Source: CADEFF01 sp964569315
GTDB taxonomy: Bacteria > Pseudomonadota > Alphaproteobacteria > Dongiales > Dongiaceae
Length of the DNA stretch: 6,048 nt
Direction: 5' to 3'
NCBI GenBank assembly: GCA_964569315.1
Contig: CAZMUZ010000172.1
Coordinates: forward strand, 1-6,048
The first letter of the stretch is position 1. Each line of letters starts with the position of its first letter. Below, one piece after another: positions 1-5,866 of this stretch. A model generated the notes under the pieces. It did not search any database, had not been told where the DNA came from, and worked only from the letters and a program-made list of their open reading frames with translations. A program made the translations under genes and the position numbers.

Positions 1-578
1 CGCCGCGCGGCGTGCCGCAGATCGAGGTCACGTTCGACATCGACGCCAACGGCATCGTCCAGGTGTCGGCGAAGGACAAGGCCACCGGCAAGGAGCAGCA
101 GATCCGCATCCAGGCCTCGGGCGGTCTCAACGACGCCGAAATCCAGCGGATGGTGAAGGACGCCGAGGCGCACGCCGCGGACGACAAGAAGCGGCGCGAG
201 CTGATCGAGGCGCGCAACCAGGCCGACGGCCTGGTGCATCAGACCGAGCGCAACCTCGCCGAATGGGGCGACAAGGTCCCGGCCGGCGACAAGGCGCAGA
301 TCGAAAGCGCCGTGGCGGAGCTCAAGGAAGCGCTCCAGGGCGAAGACCAGGCGGCGCTCGAGAGCAAGAGCCAGACCCTGCTGCAACTCACCATGAAGCT
401 CGGCGAGCAGATGTATCGCCAGAACCAGGGCCAGCCGGGCGCGGGGCCGGGCGACTCGGGCGACGGCAATGCCGGCGGCGGGCCCGCGGGCGGCGGGGCC
501 GATGGCGGCGCCGGAGACGGCGTGGTCGATGCCGAGTTCGAGGAAGTGGACGAGAACCGCAAGGGCAAATCGGCCTGA
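1..578 (+). CDS. dnaK: Chaperone DnaK (Hsp70), C-terminal part, 5' end outside window
   Basis: ATP-dependent Hsp70 chaperone of the cytoplasm, which works with DnaJ and GrpE in protein folding and heat-shock recovery. The reading frame is open from base 3, and 191 residues are visible. The first residues (PRGVPQIEVTFDIDANGI) are the end of the substrate-binding beta domain, followed by VSAKDKATGKEQQIRI, which is nearly invariant in bacterial DnaK. Next come the helical lid (about residues 40-140), a Gly/Ala/Pro-rich flexible tail, and the typical end VVDAEFEEVDENRKGKSA. The ATPase domain is off the window. The visible ATG at base 12 is formed out of frame with no bearing on the start: the true start lies upstream. 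dnaJ follows on the same strand after 206 bases that contain three hairpins. The TGA stop overlaps the first hairpin. Confidence 0.97.
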   Translation, partial: PRGVPQIEVTFDIDANGIVQVSAKDKATGKEQQIRIQASGGLNDAEIQRMVKDAEAHAADDKKRRELIEARNQADGLVHQTERNLAEWGDKVPAGDKAQIESAVAELKEALQGEDQAALESKSQTLLQLTMKLGEQMYRQNQGQPGAGPGDSGDGNAGGGPAGGGADGGAGDGVVDAEFEEVDENRKGKSA

Positions 579-660
579 GGCCCTAGGGCCTCATCTGAGT
601 CGGCCCGAGGCCTTCGGCCTCATCGAGACGAGCCGAGGCCTTCGGGCCTCTTCGAAGACG
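577..660 (+). repeat. Three tandem imperfect hairpin repeats (about 28-30 bases) after dnaK
   Basis: Three copies of a GAGGCC...GGCCTC stem-loop follow one another: 577-592 (GAGGCCCTAGGGCCTC, a perfect palindrome that begins inside the dnaK stop codon), 607-621 (GAGGCC-TTC-GGCCTC) and 635-650 (GAGGCC-TTCG-GGCCTC, with a classic C(UUCG)G tetraloop). The sequence between stems is also similar (TCATCTGAG, TCATCGAGACG, TTCGAAGACG), so these look like duplications of one unit. No T-run follows any stem, so they are not standard intrinsic terminators. They could limit readthrough into dnaJ or protect the dnaK mRNA 3' end. That role is inferred. Confidence 0.75.
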
Positions 661-784
661 GATCGGGAAGCCGGTGTCGGATGTCGGTGAATGTGGCAAG
701 GCGACGGGGGTTTGCGGTATGAACCGTAGCTCGACGCCCGCGCGGCACCGGCCTCCGGCGTCCGGGATCTGATTTCTGACGAGC

Positions 785-1921
785 ATGGCGAAGCAGGACT
801 ACTACCAGACCCTCGGCGTGGGCCGCGACGCGAACCAGGAGGCGCTGAAGAAGGCGTACCGGGCGCTCGCCATGAAGTTCCACCCGGATCGCAATCCGGG
901 CGACCACAGCGCCGAGCAGAAATTCAAGGACGTCAGCGAAGCCTACGACGTCCTCAAGGACGACCAGAAGCGCGCCGCCTACGATCGTTTCGGCCACGCC
1001 GCCTTCGAGAATGGCGGCCCGCGCGCGAACGGGGGCGCCGGCTTCAACGGCGCCGGCTTCGCCGACATCTTCGAGGAGATGTTCGGCGATTTCATGGGCG
1101 CCGGTCGGCGCGGCCAGCAGGCGAGCGGGCGCGGCTCCGACCTCCGCTACAACATGCAGATCACGCTCGAGGAGGCCTTCGCCGGTAAGACCGCGACGGT
1201 GCGCGTCCCGAGCTCGGTCAAATGCGAGGAATGCAACGGCAGCGGCGGCGAGAAGGGCTCGCATCCGGTGAACTGCCCGACCTGCCACGGCCATGGCCGG
1301 ACCCGCATGACCCAGGGCTTCTTCACCATGGAGCGGACCTGCGGCAATTGCGGCGGCACCGGCAAGGTGATCGAGAAGCCCTGCCGCGGCTGCAGCGGCG
1401 GCGGCCGCGTCCGGCGCGAGAAGACGCTCAACGTCAACATCCCCGCCGGCGTCGAGGACGGCACGCGGATCCGGCTCGCGGGCGAGGGCGAGGCGGGGCT
1501 GCGCAGCGCGCCGCCCGGCGATCTCTACATCTTCCTTTCGGTCCAGGCGCACCGGCTCTTCGAGCGCGACGGGCCGGACCTCCATTGCAAGGTGCCGGTC
1601 TCGATGATCACCGCCACGCTCGGCGACACCATCGAGGTGCCGGGCGTCGACGGCACGCGGATGCGGCTCGCCATCCCGGCCGGCGCCCAGGCCGGCCAGC
1701 AGTTCCGCCTGCGCGGCAAGGGCATGAGCGTGCTGCGCTCGGCCGCGCGCGGCGATTTCTTCGTCCATCTCGCGGTCGAGACGCCGGTCAATCTCAGCCG
1801 GAAGCAGCAGGAGCTGCTGCGCGAGTTCGACAAGGCGGGCGGCAAGGGCAAGTCCCACAGCCCGCAGGCCGAAGGCTTCTTCGCCAAGGTCAAGGACCTC
1901 TGGCAGGAGTTGAAGGAGTAG
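785..1921 (+). CDS. dnaJ: Co-chaperone DnaJ (Hsp40, type I)
   Basis: Cytoplasmic J-domain co-chaperone that delivers unfolded substrates to DnaK and stimulates its ATPase. The 378 residues match the usual DnaJ length. The order is complete: J domain (residues 1-70) with the HPD motif at 33-35 (KFHPDRNPGD); Gly/Phe-rich linker (about 75-110); cysteine-rich zinc domain with four CxxCxGxG repeats starting at C147 (CEECNGSG), C164 (CPTCHGHG), C186 (CGNCGGTG) and C200 (CRGCSGGG); then the C-terminal substrate-binding domains. The ATG start gives the standard N-terminus MAKQDYYQTLGV. Only a weak purine stretch (GACGAG) precedes it. It lies 206 bases after dnaK on the same strand, the usual dnaKJ order; hairpins between the two suggest separate or attenuated expression. 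The next gene is convergent, 25 bases away. Confidence 0.98.
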   Translation: MAKQDYYQTLGVGRDANQEALKKAYRALAMKFHPDRNPGDHSAEQKFKDVSEAYDVLKDDQKRAAYDRFGHAAFENGGPRANGGAGFNGAGFADIFEEMFGDFMGAGRRGQQASGRGSDLRYNMQITLEEAFAGKTATVRVPSSVKCEECNGSGGEKGSHPVNCPTCHGHGRTRMTQGFFTMERTCGNCGGTGKVIEKPCRGCSGGGRVRREKTLNVNIPAGVEDGTRIRLAGEGEAGLRSAPPGDLYIFLSVQAHRLFERDGPDLHCKVPVSMITATLGDTIEVPGVDGTRMRLAIPAGAQAGQQFRLRGKGMSVLRSAARGDFFVHLAVETPVNLSRKQQELLREFDKAGGKGKSHSPQAEGFFAKVKDLWQELKE

Positions 1922-1946
1922 GGTCGATCCGGCGGAAAGGCTCGCC

Positions 1947-2744
1947 CTAATCCTTTGCGCCGACAAACCGGTCATCGATCGAGGGATCGATGGCCCGGGC
2001 GGCAGCAAAATCGGCTTTGGCGAGATCCTTCTTGCCGCTGCGCCGATAAGCCAGGCCCCGATAGTAGTAGGCGTCGGCGAGATACTCGTCGATCACGCGT
2101 AGCTTCGATCCGGAGCGGCGCGGCTCCCCATAGCGCGCATCATTGAACCATCCGCTGATCCGGGGGCTCGGTCCGTTTGCGGCTTCGGCATAGAAGCGGA
2201 TCGCCTCGCTCAGATCGCGGATTGCGCCGCTCAGGTCGCTCGAATCGAGGAGAAGAAGAGCGCGATTATAGTACGCGTCGGCAAAGCTCGGCTCGACGCG
2301 GATCGCATCGCCATAGTCGGCGAGCGCTTGTTCAGATTCGCCTTTCGCGCGGTGCGCATTGCCGCGGTTGTTGTAAGCGATCGGCTGACTAGGATTGAGG
2401 CGGAGCACTTCGGTGAAGTCCGCAATCGCATTGTCGTACTCATGGCTGTGTTTGTACGACAGCCCGCGCATGGTAATTGCATACTCGTAGTCTGGTTTGG
2501 CTTTGATGGCCTCGCTGAATTCGAGAATGGCCGACTGATAATCGCCGTCGTCATAGGCGGCATATGCGCAGTAATAATGGTCTTCAGCCGTCACCAGGAC
2601 GTGGCATTGGGGATAAGATGAAGACTCGGCGGTGCAAGCGCTGAGCAGCCACAGTGAAACGCTCGCGAGCGCAACGAACCAAGCGGCAGAACCTGCGGAA
2701 CAGCACGAAAATGCGGGAAAGAGTCCCAACCGCTCGACCGTCAT
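1947..2744 (-). CDS. TPR-repeat protein, putative lipoprotein
   Basis: A 265-residue protein built of tetratricopeptide repeats, protein-interaction modules; no specific function can be assigned. The N-terminus has a hydrophobic stretch (about residues 20-35) ending in LLSAC, a lipobox-like site that would put the lipid-bearing cysteine at residue 37. This predicts export and anchoring in the cell envelope. At least five TPR-like units are visible (about 57-84, 87-118, 121-152, 155-184 and 223-254), each ending in the pattern A..DF/Y..A/EAI...P. A Shine-Dalgarno AGGAG lies 9 bases before the ATG (plus-strand bases 2754-2758). The gene is convergent with dnaJ and divergent from dapB, and its base composition is clearly less GC-rich than either. 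It therefore looks like an accessory gene inserted between two housekeeping genes. Confidence 0.85.
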   Translation of the reverse strand: MTVERLGLFPAFSCCSAGSAAWFVALASVSLWLLSACTAESSSYPQCHVLVTAEDHYYCAYAAYDDGDYQSAILEFSEAIKAKPDYEYAITMRGLSYKHSHEYDNAIADFTEVLRLNPSQPIAYNNRGNAHRAKGESEQALADYGDAIRVEPSFADAYYNRALLLLDSSDLSGAIRDLSEAIRFYAEAANGPSPRISGWFNDARYGEPRRSGSKLRVIDEYLADAYYYRGLAYRRSGKKDLAKADFAAARAIDPSIDDRFVGAKD

Positions 2745-2876
2745 CCGATGCGACTCCTAGTGTAGGCATTGCAAAGTTATCTTACCTTTCATTGTGCGCC
2801 AACCATTCGGCTCAGCTTGCGCTTCCGATCATGTGGCGGCTAAATGCGACGATGATGGACACTCGGGAATGAACCG
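2745..2876. promoter_or_regulatory. Divergent intergenic region between TPR gene and dapB
   Basis: These 132 bases must hold the start signals of the TPR gene (minus) and dapB (plus). The segment 2760-2815 is noticeably AT-richer than the flanks. I see the TPR ribosome site (AGGAG on the minus strand at 2754-2758). I cannot assign convincing -35/-10 pairs by eye. The dapB start has only a weak purine stretch before it (GGGAATGA), and a four-codon mini-frame ATG-AAC-CGA-TGA at 2869-2880 overlaps its ATG. Confidence 0.4.
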
Positions 2877-3683
2877 ATGACCGCGTTCAAGATCGGCGTC
2901 GTCGGCGCGGCCGGCCGCATGGGGCAGATGCTGGTGCGCGAGGCGGCCGCCGCCGAAGGCTGTCTCGTCGCGGGCGGCACGGAGCGCGCGGGAAGCCCCG
3001 CCCTCGGCCGCGACCTCGGCGAGCTCGCCGGCATCGATGCGCTCGGCGTGGAAGCGACCGCCGACGCCGATGCGCTCTTCCGGACCGCCGACGCGGTGCT
3101 GGATTTCACCGCCCCCGCCGCGACCCTCGCCCATGCCAGGTTCGCGGCGAAGCACCGCAAGATCCACATCATCGGCACGACCGGCATCGACAAGGCGGCC
3201 GAGGCCGAGATCGCCGCCGCCGGCAAGACGGCCACCATCGTGCTCGCGCCCAATATGAGCCTTGGGGTCAATCTGGCGCTGCTGCTGGTGGAGCAGGTCT
3301 CGGGCGCGCTCGGCCCCGACTGGGACATCGAGATCCTCGAGATGCACCACAAGCACAAGGTGGATGCGCCCTCCGGCACGGCGCTCGGCCTCGGCCGCGC
3401 CGCCGCCCGGGGCCGCGGCGTCGCGCTCGAGCAGGCGAGCCAGCGCGTGCGCGACGGCGTCACCGGCCCGCGGAAATCCGGCGATATCGGCTTCGCCACG
3501 CTGCGCGGCGGCGATGTGGTGGGCGATCACCGCGTGATCTTCGCCGGCGAGGGCGAGCGCATCGAGATCGCCCATGTCGCGACCAACCGCGCGATCTACG
3601 CCCGGGGCGCGGTGCGCGCGGCGCTCTGGGCGCGCGACAAGGCGCCCGGCCTCTACGGCATGAAGGACGTGCTGGGGTTCTGA
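2877..3683 (+). CDS. dapB: 4-hydroxy-tetrahydrodipicolinate reductase DapB
   Basis: Cytoplasmic NAD(P)H-dependent reductase that converts hydroxy-tetrahydrodipicolinate to tetrahydrodipicolinate in the diaminopimelate/lysine pathway, which feeds cell-wall and protein synthesis. The 268 residues equal the normal family length. Visible motifs are the nucleotide-binding GAAGRMG (residues 10-16), DFTAPA (76-81), GTTG (100-103), APNMSLGVN (124-132), and the catalytic signature EMHHKHKVDAPSGTAL (155-170). In that signature H157 and K161 correspond to the catalytic histidine and lysine of the E. coli enzyme. The C-terminus YGMKDVLGF is typical. The ATG chosen gives the standard N-terminus just ahead of the Rossmann fold. 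An insertion sequence begins 36 bases after the stop. Confidence 0.97.
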   Translation: MTAFKIGVVGAAGRMGQMLVREAAAAEGCLVAGGTERAGSPALGRDLGELAGIDALGVEATADADALFRTADAVLDFTAPAATLAHARFAAKHRKIHIIGTTGIDKAAEAEIAAAGKTATIVLAPNMSLGVNLALLLVEQVSGALGPDWDIEILEMHHKHKVDAPSGTALGLGRAAARGRGVALEQASQRVRDGVTGPRKSGDIGFATLRGGDVVGDHRVIFAGEGERIEIAHVATNRAIYARGAVRAALWARDKAPGLYGMKDVLGF

Positions 3684-3700
3684 GCGGTGAAGCCCTTGCT

Positions 3701-3718
3701 TCTCCTCCCCTTCGGATG
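3701..3718. repeat. Left half of an extragenic palindrome split by the IS
   Basis: CCTCCCC (3704-3710) followed by TTCGGATG pairs with GGGGAGG beyond the right end of the insertion sequence (5899-5905). Removing the element restores the hairpin CCTCCCC-TTCGGATG-GGGGAGG, a 7-bp stem with an 8-base loop. The loop is exactly the duplicated target. It may have been a terminator or a REP-like extragenic palindrome downstream of dapB. Confidence 0.6.
3711..3718. repeat. Target site duplication, left copy (TTCGGATG)
   Basis: The eight bases TTCGGATG immediately before the left inverted end are repeated exactly at 5891-5898, immediately after the right inverted end. An 8-base duplication is the size expected of IS1595-family transposition. 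Confidence 0.85.
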
Positions 3719-3955
3719 GGGACTGTATACTTGACAAAAGCAGGCGAGTCGCCAGATCAGATCGGACAGGCCGGCGCTATTGAGATTACCGCGGAGATGA
3801 TTGAGGCAGGGGCGATGTCTCTAATGGACTATGCGGGCGAGTATCTTCCGCCTAACTGGCCCTTGGCGCGGGTGGTGGTTTCCCGTCTTTGGACAGCGAT
3901 GCTAGCGGCGCGGCCTGTAGGCGTTTCAGTAGTGCCATCAATTTCCAAGTCGTAG
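3716..3955 (+). CDS. Small hypothetical protein at the left end of the IS
   Basis: Possible 79-residue protein. The stretch ITAEMIEAGAMSLMDY, then a Trp/Arg-containing helix and WTAMLAARP, resembles small alphaproteobacterial hypothetical proteins of the 'ITPEMIEAG...AM..A' kind that I recall, so coding is plausible. The first ATG is partly donated by the target duplication (ATG at 3716-3718, just outside the element) and has no Shine-Dalgarno, so the true start is uncertain. A TTG at 3731 inside the inverted end is one alternative. The last 104 bases overlap the 3' end of the convergent HEPN-like gene, so the segment after AARP may be readthrough past an eroded stop. No function can be given. 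Confidence 0.38.
   Translation: MGTVYLTKAGESPDQIGQAGAIEITAEMIEAGAMSLMDYAGEYLPPNWPLARVVVSRLWTAMLAARPVGVSVVPSISKS
3719..3740 (+). repeat. Left terminal inverted repeat of the IS
   Basis: Starts GGGACTG and continues with TATACTTGACAAAAG (3726-3740), exactly matching the right end read inward. The outer segments differ slightly in sequence and by two bases in length. It contains an inward-facing TTGACA (3731-3736), a consensus -35 hexamer; I see no good -10 at 17 bases. Confidence 0.85.
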
Positions 3956-4373
3956 CGCGAATGTCCTCGTGCGTTTTGACAAGCTCGTCCTTCACATTCG
4001 CGCCCCTCAAGCGCGGACTGCTGCCGCCCAGCGGCGTCGGTTGCGGGAGCGAGAATATCCACATCGCATGTATAGCGTCGTTCCGGCGCCCGCCCAGCTT
4101 GCCTATCTCCGCAAAAAGGTCCTTGGTATCTTTTCGGAGCGCCTCTGCCCCGGCCGTATATTTCAATACAGTATCGGCCAGCGAGGCAGTGATATTCCGT
4201 TGCGTGGCATCTGACCGAATGCCAAAGAAGATTGGTTCGGCGGCGAGGACATTGTCTTCCATGAGATGCACGAAGATTGAGTAGACATAAAATTGCAGGT
4301 CACCCCATTCGATATTGATTTTGCCGACAAGCTGCGAGATTTCGTCCTTATGGTCATAGGTTGGTTCTGACAT
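3852..4373 (-). CDS. HEPN-like helical protein, IS passenger
   Basis: A 173-residue, mostly helical soluble protein with no signal peptide. The key visible feature is RRNDAIHAMW (residues 96-105): R97-N98-x-x-x-H102 fits the RNxxxH motif of HEPN-domain proteins, many of which are metal-independent RNases of toxin and defence systems. The N-terminal helices (ISQLVGKINIEWGDLQFYVY) are also of the kind found before that motif. RNase activity is inferred and untested. I prefer the start at 4373 because GGGTGAT lies just upstream. The frame extends to ATG codons at 4430 (19 extra residues), but that stretch lacks a ribosome site and lies antisense to the small basic ORF. Codon use is less GC-biased than in dnaJ or dapB. 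Confidence 0.7.
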   Translation of the reverse strand: MSEPTYDHKDEISQLVGKINIEWGDLQFYVYSIFVHLMEDNVLAAEPIFFGIRSDATQRNITASLADTVLKYTAGAEALRKDTKDLFAEIGKLGGRRNDAIHAMWIFSLPQPTPLGGSSPRLRGANVKDELVKTHEDIRATTWKLMALLKRLQAAPLASLSKDGKPPPAPRAS

Positions 4374-4521
4374 GACATCACCCGGTAAGGACAAGAAGGC
4401 AGATCCGCTAGAGGCCGCCAAGCGCATCATGGGGCGGCTGGTTAATACGCCGCCGAAGCCTCATGCCAAGCCCGCAAAAACGAAGCGGGCCGCTCCCCGA
4501 AAGAAGCGACCCGCTCGGTAA
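4372..4521 (+). CDS. Small Lys/Arg/Pro-rich basic protein (49 aa), IS passenger
   Basis: Open frame from ATG 4372 to TAA 4519-4521. An acidic-basic start (SPGKDKKADPLEAAKRIMG) is followed by LVNTPPKPH and a strongly basic tail rich in Lys, Arg, Pro and Ala ending RKKRPAR. The DPLEAAKRIMGRLV...PPKPH pattern resembles small hypothetical proteins that I recall from alphaproteobacteria, which supports coding; this is from memory, not a search. The basic tail suggests nucleic-acid or ribosome contact. Its ATG shares the CATG at 4371-4374 with the ATG of the divergent HEPN-like gene. There is no strong ribosome site (AGG about 12 bases upstream). A TAG at 4357-4359 excludes an earlier in-frame start. 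Confidence 0.5.
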   Translation: MTSPGKDKKADPLEAAKRIMGRLVNTPPKPHAKPAKTKRAAPRKKRPAR

Positions 4522-4523
4522 TT

Positions 4524-4538
4524 CTTACTCTCCGCCAC
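4524..4538 (+). repeat. Inverted copy of the tRNA 3' end (15 bp)
   Basis: CTTACTCTCCGCCAC at 4524-4538 is the exact reverse complement of 4723-4737, which is the acceptor-stem 3' strand, discriminator and CCA of the tRNA gene plus one flanking base. No other tRNA part precedes it, so it is a fragment rather than a second gene. It begins three bases after the stop of the small basic ORF. Confidence 0.8.
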
Positions 4539-4571
4539 CCGGCATTGCCGGGGAGGGTTTCCCCTCGCAAC
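4538..4571. other. Pair of adjacent hairpins in the IS non-coding segment
   Basis: CCCGGC-ATT-GCCGGG (4538-4552) is followed closely by GAGGG-TTTC-CCCTC (about 4553-4567). Neither has a T-run after it on the plus strand. They lie in the stretch 4522-4723, which has no convincing protein gene; otherwise that stretch holds the tRNA-end copy and the terminator-like hairpin. The segment could act as a transcription stop for the small basic ORF or be part of a structured RNA. Confidence 0.4.
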
Positions 4572-4636
4572 CGCCCGCACGGCTTGCGCCGGTGAAATTG
4601 CGGGAGCTGCTTAATGACATATAGGCCCAATCGCTT

Positions 4637-4682
4637 AAAAAGTCACTAGTGGTCGGGAGGGCGCGTGACCCCCCTCCCGACC
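4637..4682 (-). terminator. Probable terminator of the tRNA gene
   Basis: A perfect 11-bp stem, GGTCGGGAGGG (4651-4661) with CCCTCCCGACC (4672-4682), has a 10-base loop. On the minus strand it lies about 40 bases after the tRNA 3' end and is followed, after a 9-base gap, by TTTTT (4637-4641). The strong GC stem suits a factor-independent terminator. The gap before the T-run is longer than ideal. The repeat TCACTAGT flanks the hairpin at 4643-4650 and 4693-4700. Confidence 0.55.
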
Positions 4683-4723
4683 GGTCTCGCCATCACTAGT
4701 CCCCATCGTAAAGGCGCTATGCG

Positions 4724-4813
4724 TGGCGGAGAGTAAGGGATTCGAACCCTTGGAGGATTTCACGCCCCTACGGATTTACAGTCCGCTGCCTTCGACCACT
4801 CGGCCAACTCCCC
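4724..4813 (-). tRNA. tRNA with anticodon GTA (Tyr by anticodon), class II, serine-like body
   Basis: A 90-base class II tRNA with encoded CCA (plus-strand TGG at 4724-4726). The acceptor stem GGGGAGT/ACTCTCC pairs over 7 bp with one G-U. The D arm is GCC/GGC, the anticodon stem GCGGA/TCCGT, the anticodon loop CTGTAAA (anticodon 4777-4779), and the T arm AAGGG-TTCGAAT-CCCTT. A long variable arm of about 18 bases is present. GTA reads the tyrosine codons UAU/UAC. However, the discriminator is G73 (base 4727), where bacterial tRNA-Tyr normally has A73. The D-arm region TGGCCGAGTGGTCGAAGGC and the 3' end CTCTCCGCCA look like alphaproteobacterial tRNA-Ser, from memory. SerRS reads the long arm rather than the anticodon, so serine charging is possible. 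The gene is inside the IS, downstream of and in line with the transposase. Confidence 0.9.
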
Positions 4814-4921
4814 GGCCAAATTTAGTCACAATCCTCACGCGACTTAAAGTCGCATTTGAGTATGGCTAAAACAGCCCTGAATTGTCCTCTAGATATCAGA
4901 GGTTTAGCGGTTCGGCCGCTA
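4814..4921 (-). promoter_or_regulatory. Spacer between transposase stop and tRNA, with hairpins
   Basis: About 100 AT-richer bases separate the transposase stop from the tRNA start. Hairpins are seen at 4905-4921 (TAGCGG/CCGCTA, overlapping the transposase stop), 4886-4902 (CCTCT/AGAGG) and 4839-4853 (GCGACT/AGTCGC). The first two could weakly terminate the transposase mRNA. A tRNA promoter should lie here if the gene has its own, but I find no convincing -35/-10 pair; co-transcription with the transposase is the alternative. Confidence 0.35.
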
Positions 4922-5824
4922 ATCAGGCCGCCGATAGGTGAGCCGCTTCCCTTCAATGCCCTGCATGGCTTTGACGGTGCGGGCGTTGTCGTCGGTCCCG
5001 AGGCCGATGCGGTTTGAATAACGGAAATCAAACTCCGCCAGATAGCGGTGCAAGTGCTGTTCGCCGCAATGCTGGTAGATGCCTTTCATGCCGCGCTTGA
5101 AGATCGAGAAATAGCCTTCGACGGTGTTGGTCGTAACATCGCCGCGAGCATATTCCTTGTCCGCGTGGTTGACCTTCTCATGCTTGGCGAAGTGCTGGCC
5201 CATGTAGTGATACTGGCCGGCCTCGTCCGTATGGAGCGTTGTCTCGCGGTCAACGTTCGCTTGCAAGATCGGCGTCACCGTCTTGATGGTGGCTTGGTCG
5301 ATATGGAAGGAGCGGGCGCGGCCGTTACGCTCAACCAGCGTGAAGATGGCGCGCTTGTGTTCGTAACCGGGGGCCTTCTTCATGCCCTTCTTGCGACCGA
5401 TATAGGTTTCATCGGCCTCGACCGTCGAGCCACCGCCGCCCATGGGACCCATGGTGCCGTCACGCATGGCTTCGCGGATACGATGGGTCATGAACCAAGC
5501 GGTTTTGTAAGTCACGCCCAGGGTGCGATGTAGCTGGTGGCTGGAAATGCCCTTCTTGCTGGACGAGAGCAGATAGACGGCCAGCCACCACTTGCTGAGC
5601 CCGATCTTGGAGCGTTCAAAGACGGTGCCGACCGTGACGGTAAACTGGCCGTTGCAGGCATTGCAGTAGTAGAGGCCGGGGCGGTGCTTCCTGCCGCCGA
5701 CCAGCGCAATCTTGTCGAAGGAGCCGCAATGCGGACAGACCGGACCATTGGGCCAGCGGATCGCCTCAAGGGCTTCGCGGGCCTTCTCGTCGTCGTTGAA
5801 GATGGGGTTTTGAAGCGAGGCCAT
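4919..5824 (-). CDS. IS1595-family (ISXO2-like) transposase
   Basis: A 301-residue DDE-type transposase that cuts and joins the ends of its own element. An N-terminal zinc ribbon is visible as CPHC (residues 30-33) and CNAC (54-57), followed by a helix-turn-helix-like region (KGISSHQLHRTLGVTYKTAW, 91-110). The catalytic core shows D138 in VEADETYIG, D200 in LHTDEAGQY, and N233/E236 in TTNTVEGYFSIFKRGMKG, the arrangement of the DDE_Tnp_IS1595 domain. Length and completeness suggest an active enzyme. A good Shine-Dalgarno AGGAG (plus-strand 5831-5835) lies 6 bases before the ATG. The gene reads inward from the right inverted end, which supplies a TTGACA -35 hexamer. Confidence 0.93.
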   Translation of the reverse strand: MASLQNPIFNDDEKAREALEAIRWPNGPVCPHCGSFDKIALVGGRKHRPGLYYCNACNGQFTVTVGTVFERSKIGLSKWWLAVYLLSSSKKGISSHQLHRTLGVTYKTAWFMTHRIREAMRDGTMGPMGGGGSTVEADETYIGRKKGMKKAPGYEHKRAIFTLVERNGRARSFHIDQATIKTVTPILQANVDRETTLHTDEAGQYHYMGQHFAKHEKVNHADKEYARGDVTTNTVEGYFSIFKRGMKGIYQHCGEQHLHRYLAEFDFRYSNRIGLGTDDNARTVKAMQGIEGKRLTYRRPD

Positions 5825-5866
5825 CGGTCTCTCCTGTCTATGGAGAGAACATGGGCTGCGGCCCCA

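Noticed and set aside
620..2008. Long minus-strand frame (462 residues) opposite dnaJ
   Set aside because: Antisense shadow of dnaJ in GC-rich DNA: Ala/Arg/Leu-rich with no recognisable domain, while the plus strand encodes a complete DnaJ.
2829..3737. Minus-strand frame (302 residues) opposite dapB
   Set aside because: Antisense shadow of a complete dapB; low-complexity composition and no motif.
4500..4540. A second tRNA gene on the plus strand ending at CCGCCA
   Set aside because: Only the 3' acceptor segment matches. There is no T loop, anticodon arm or 5' acceptor strand upstream.
4442..4630. Minus-strand frame of 62 residues in the IS non-coding segment
   Set aside because: It covers the tRNA-end copy and the hairpins and lies antisense to the small basic ORF. 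No recognisable motif and no clear ribosome site.
5048..5533. Plus-strand frame (161 residues) inside the transposase gene
   Set aside because: Opposite strand of an intact, motif-complete transposase; composition is that of a shadow frame.
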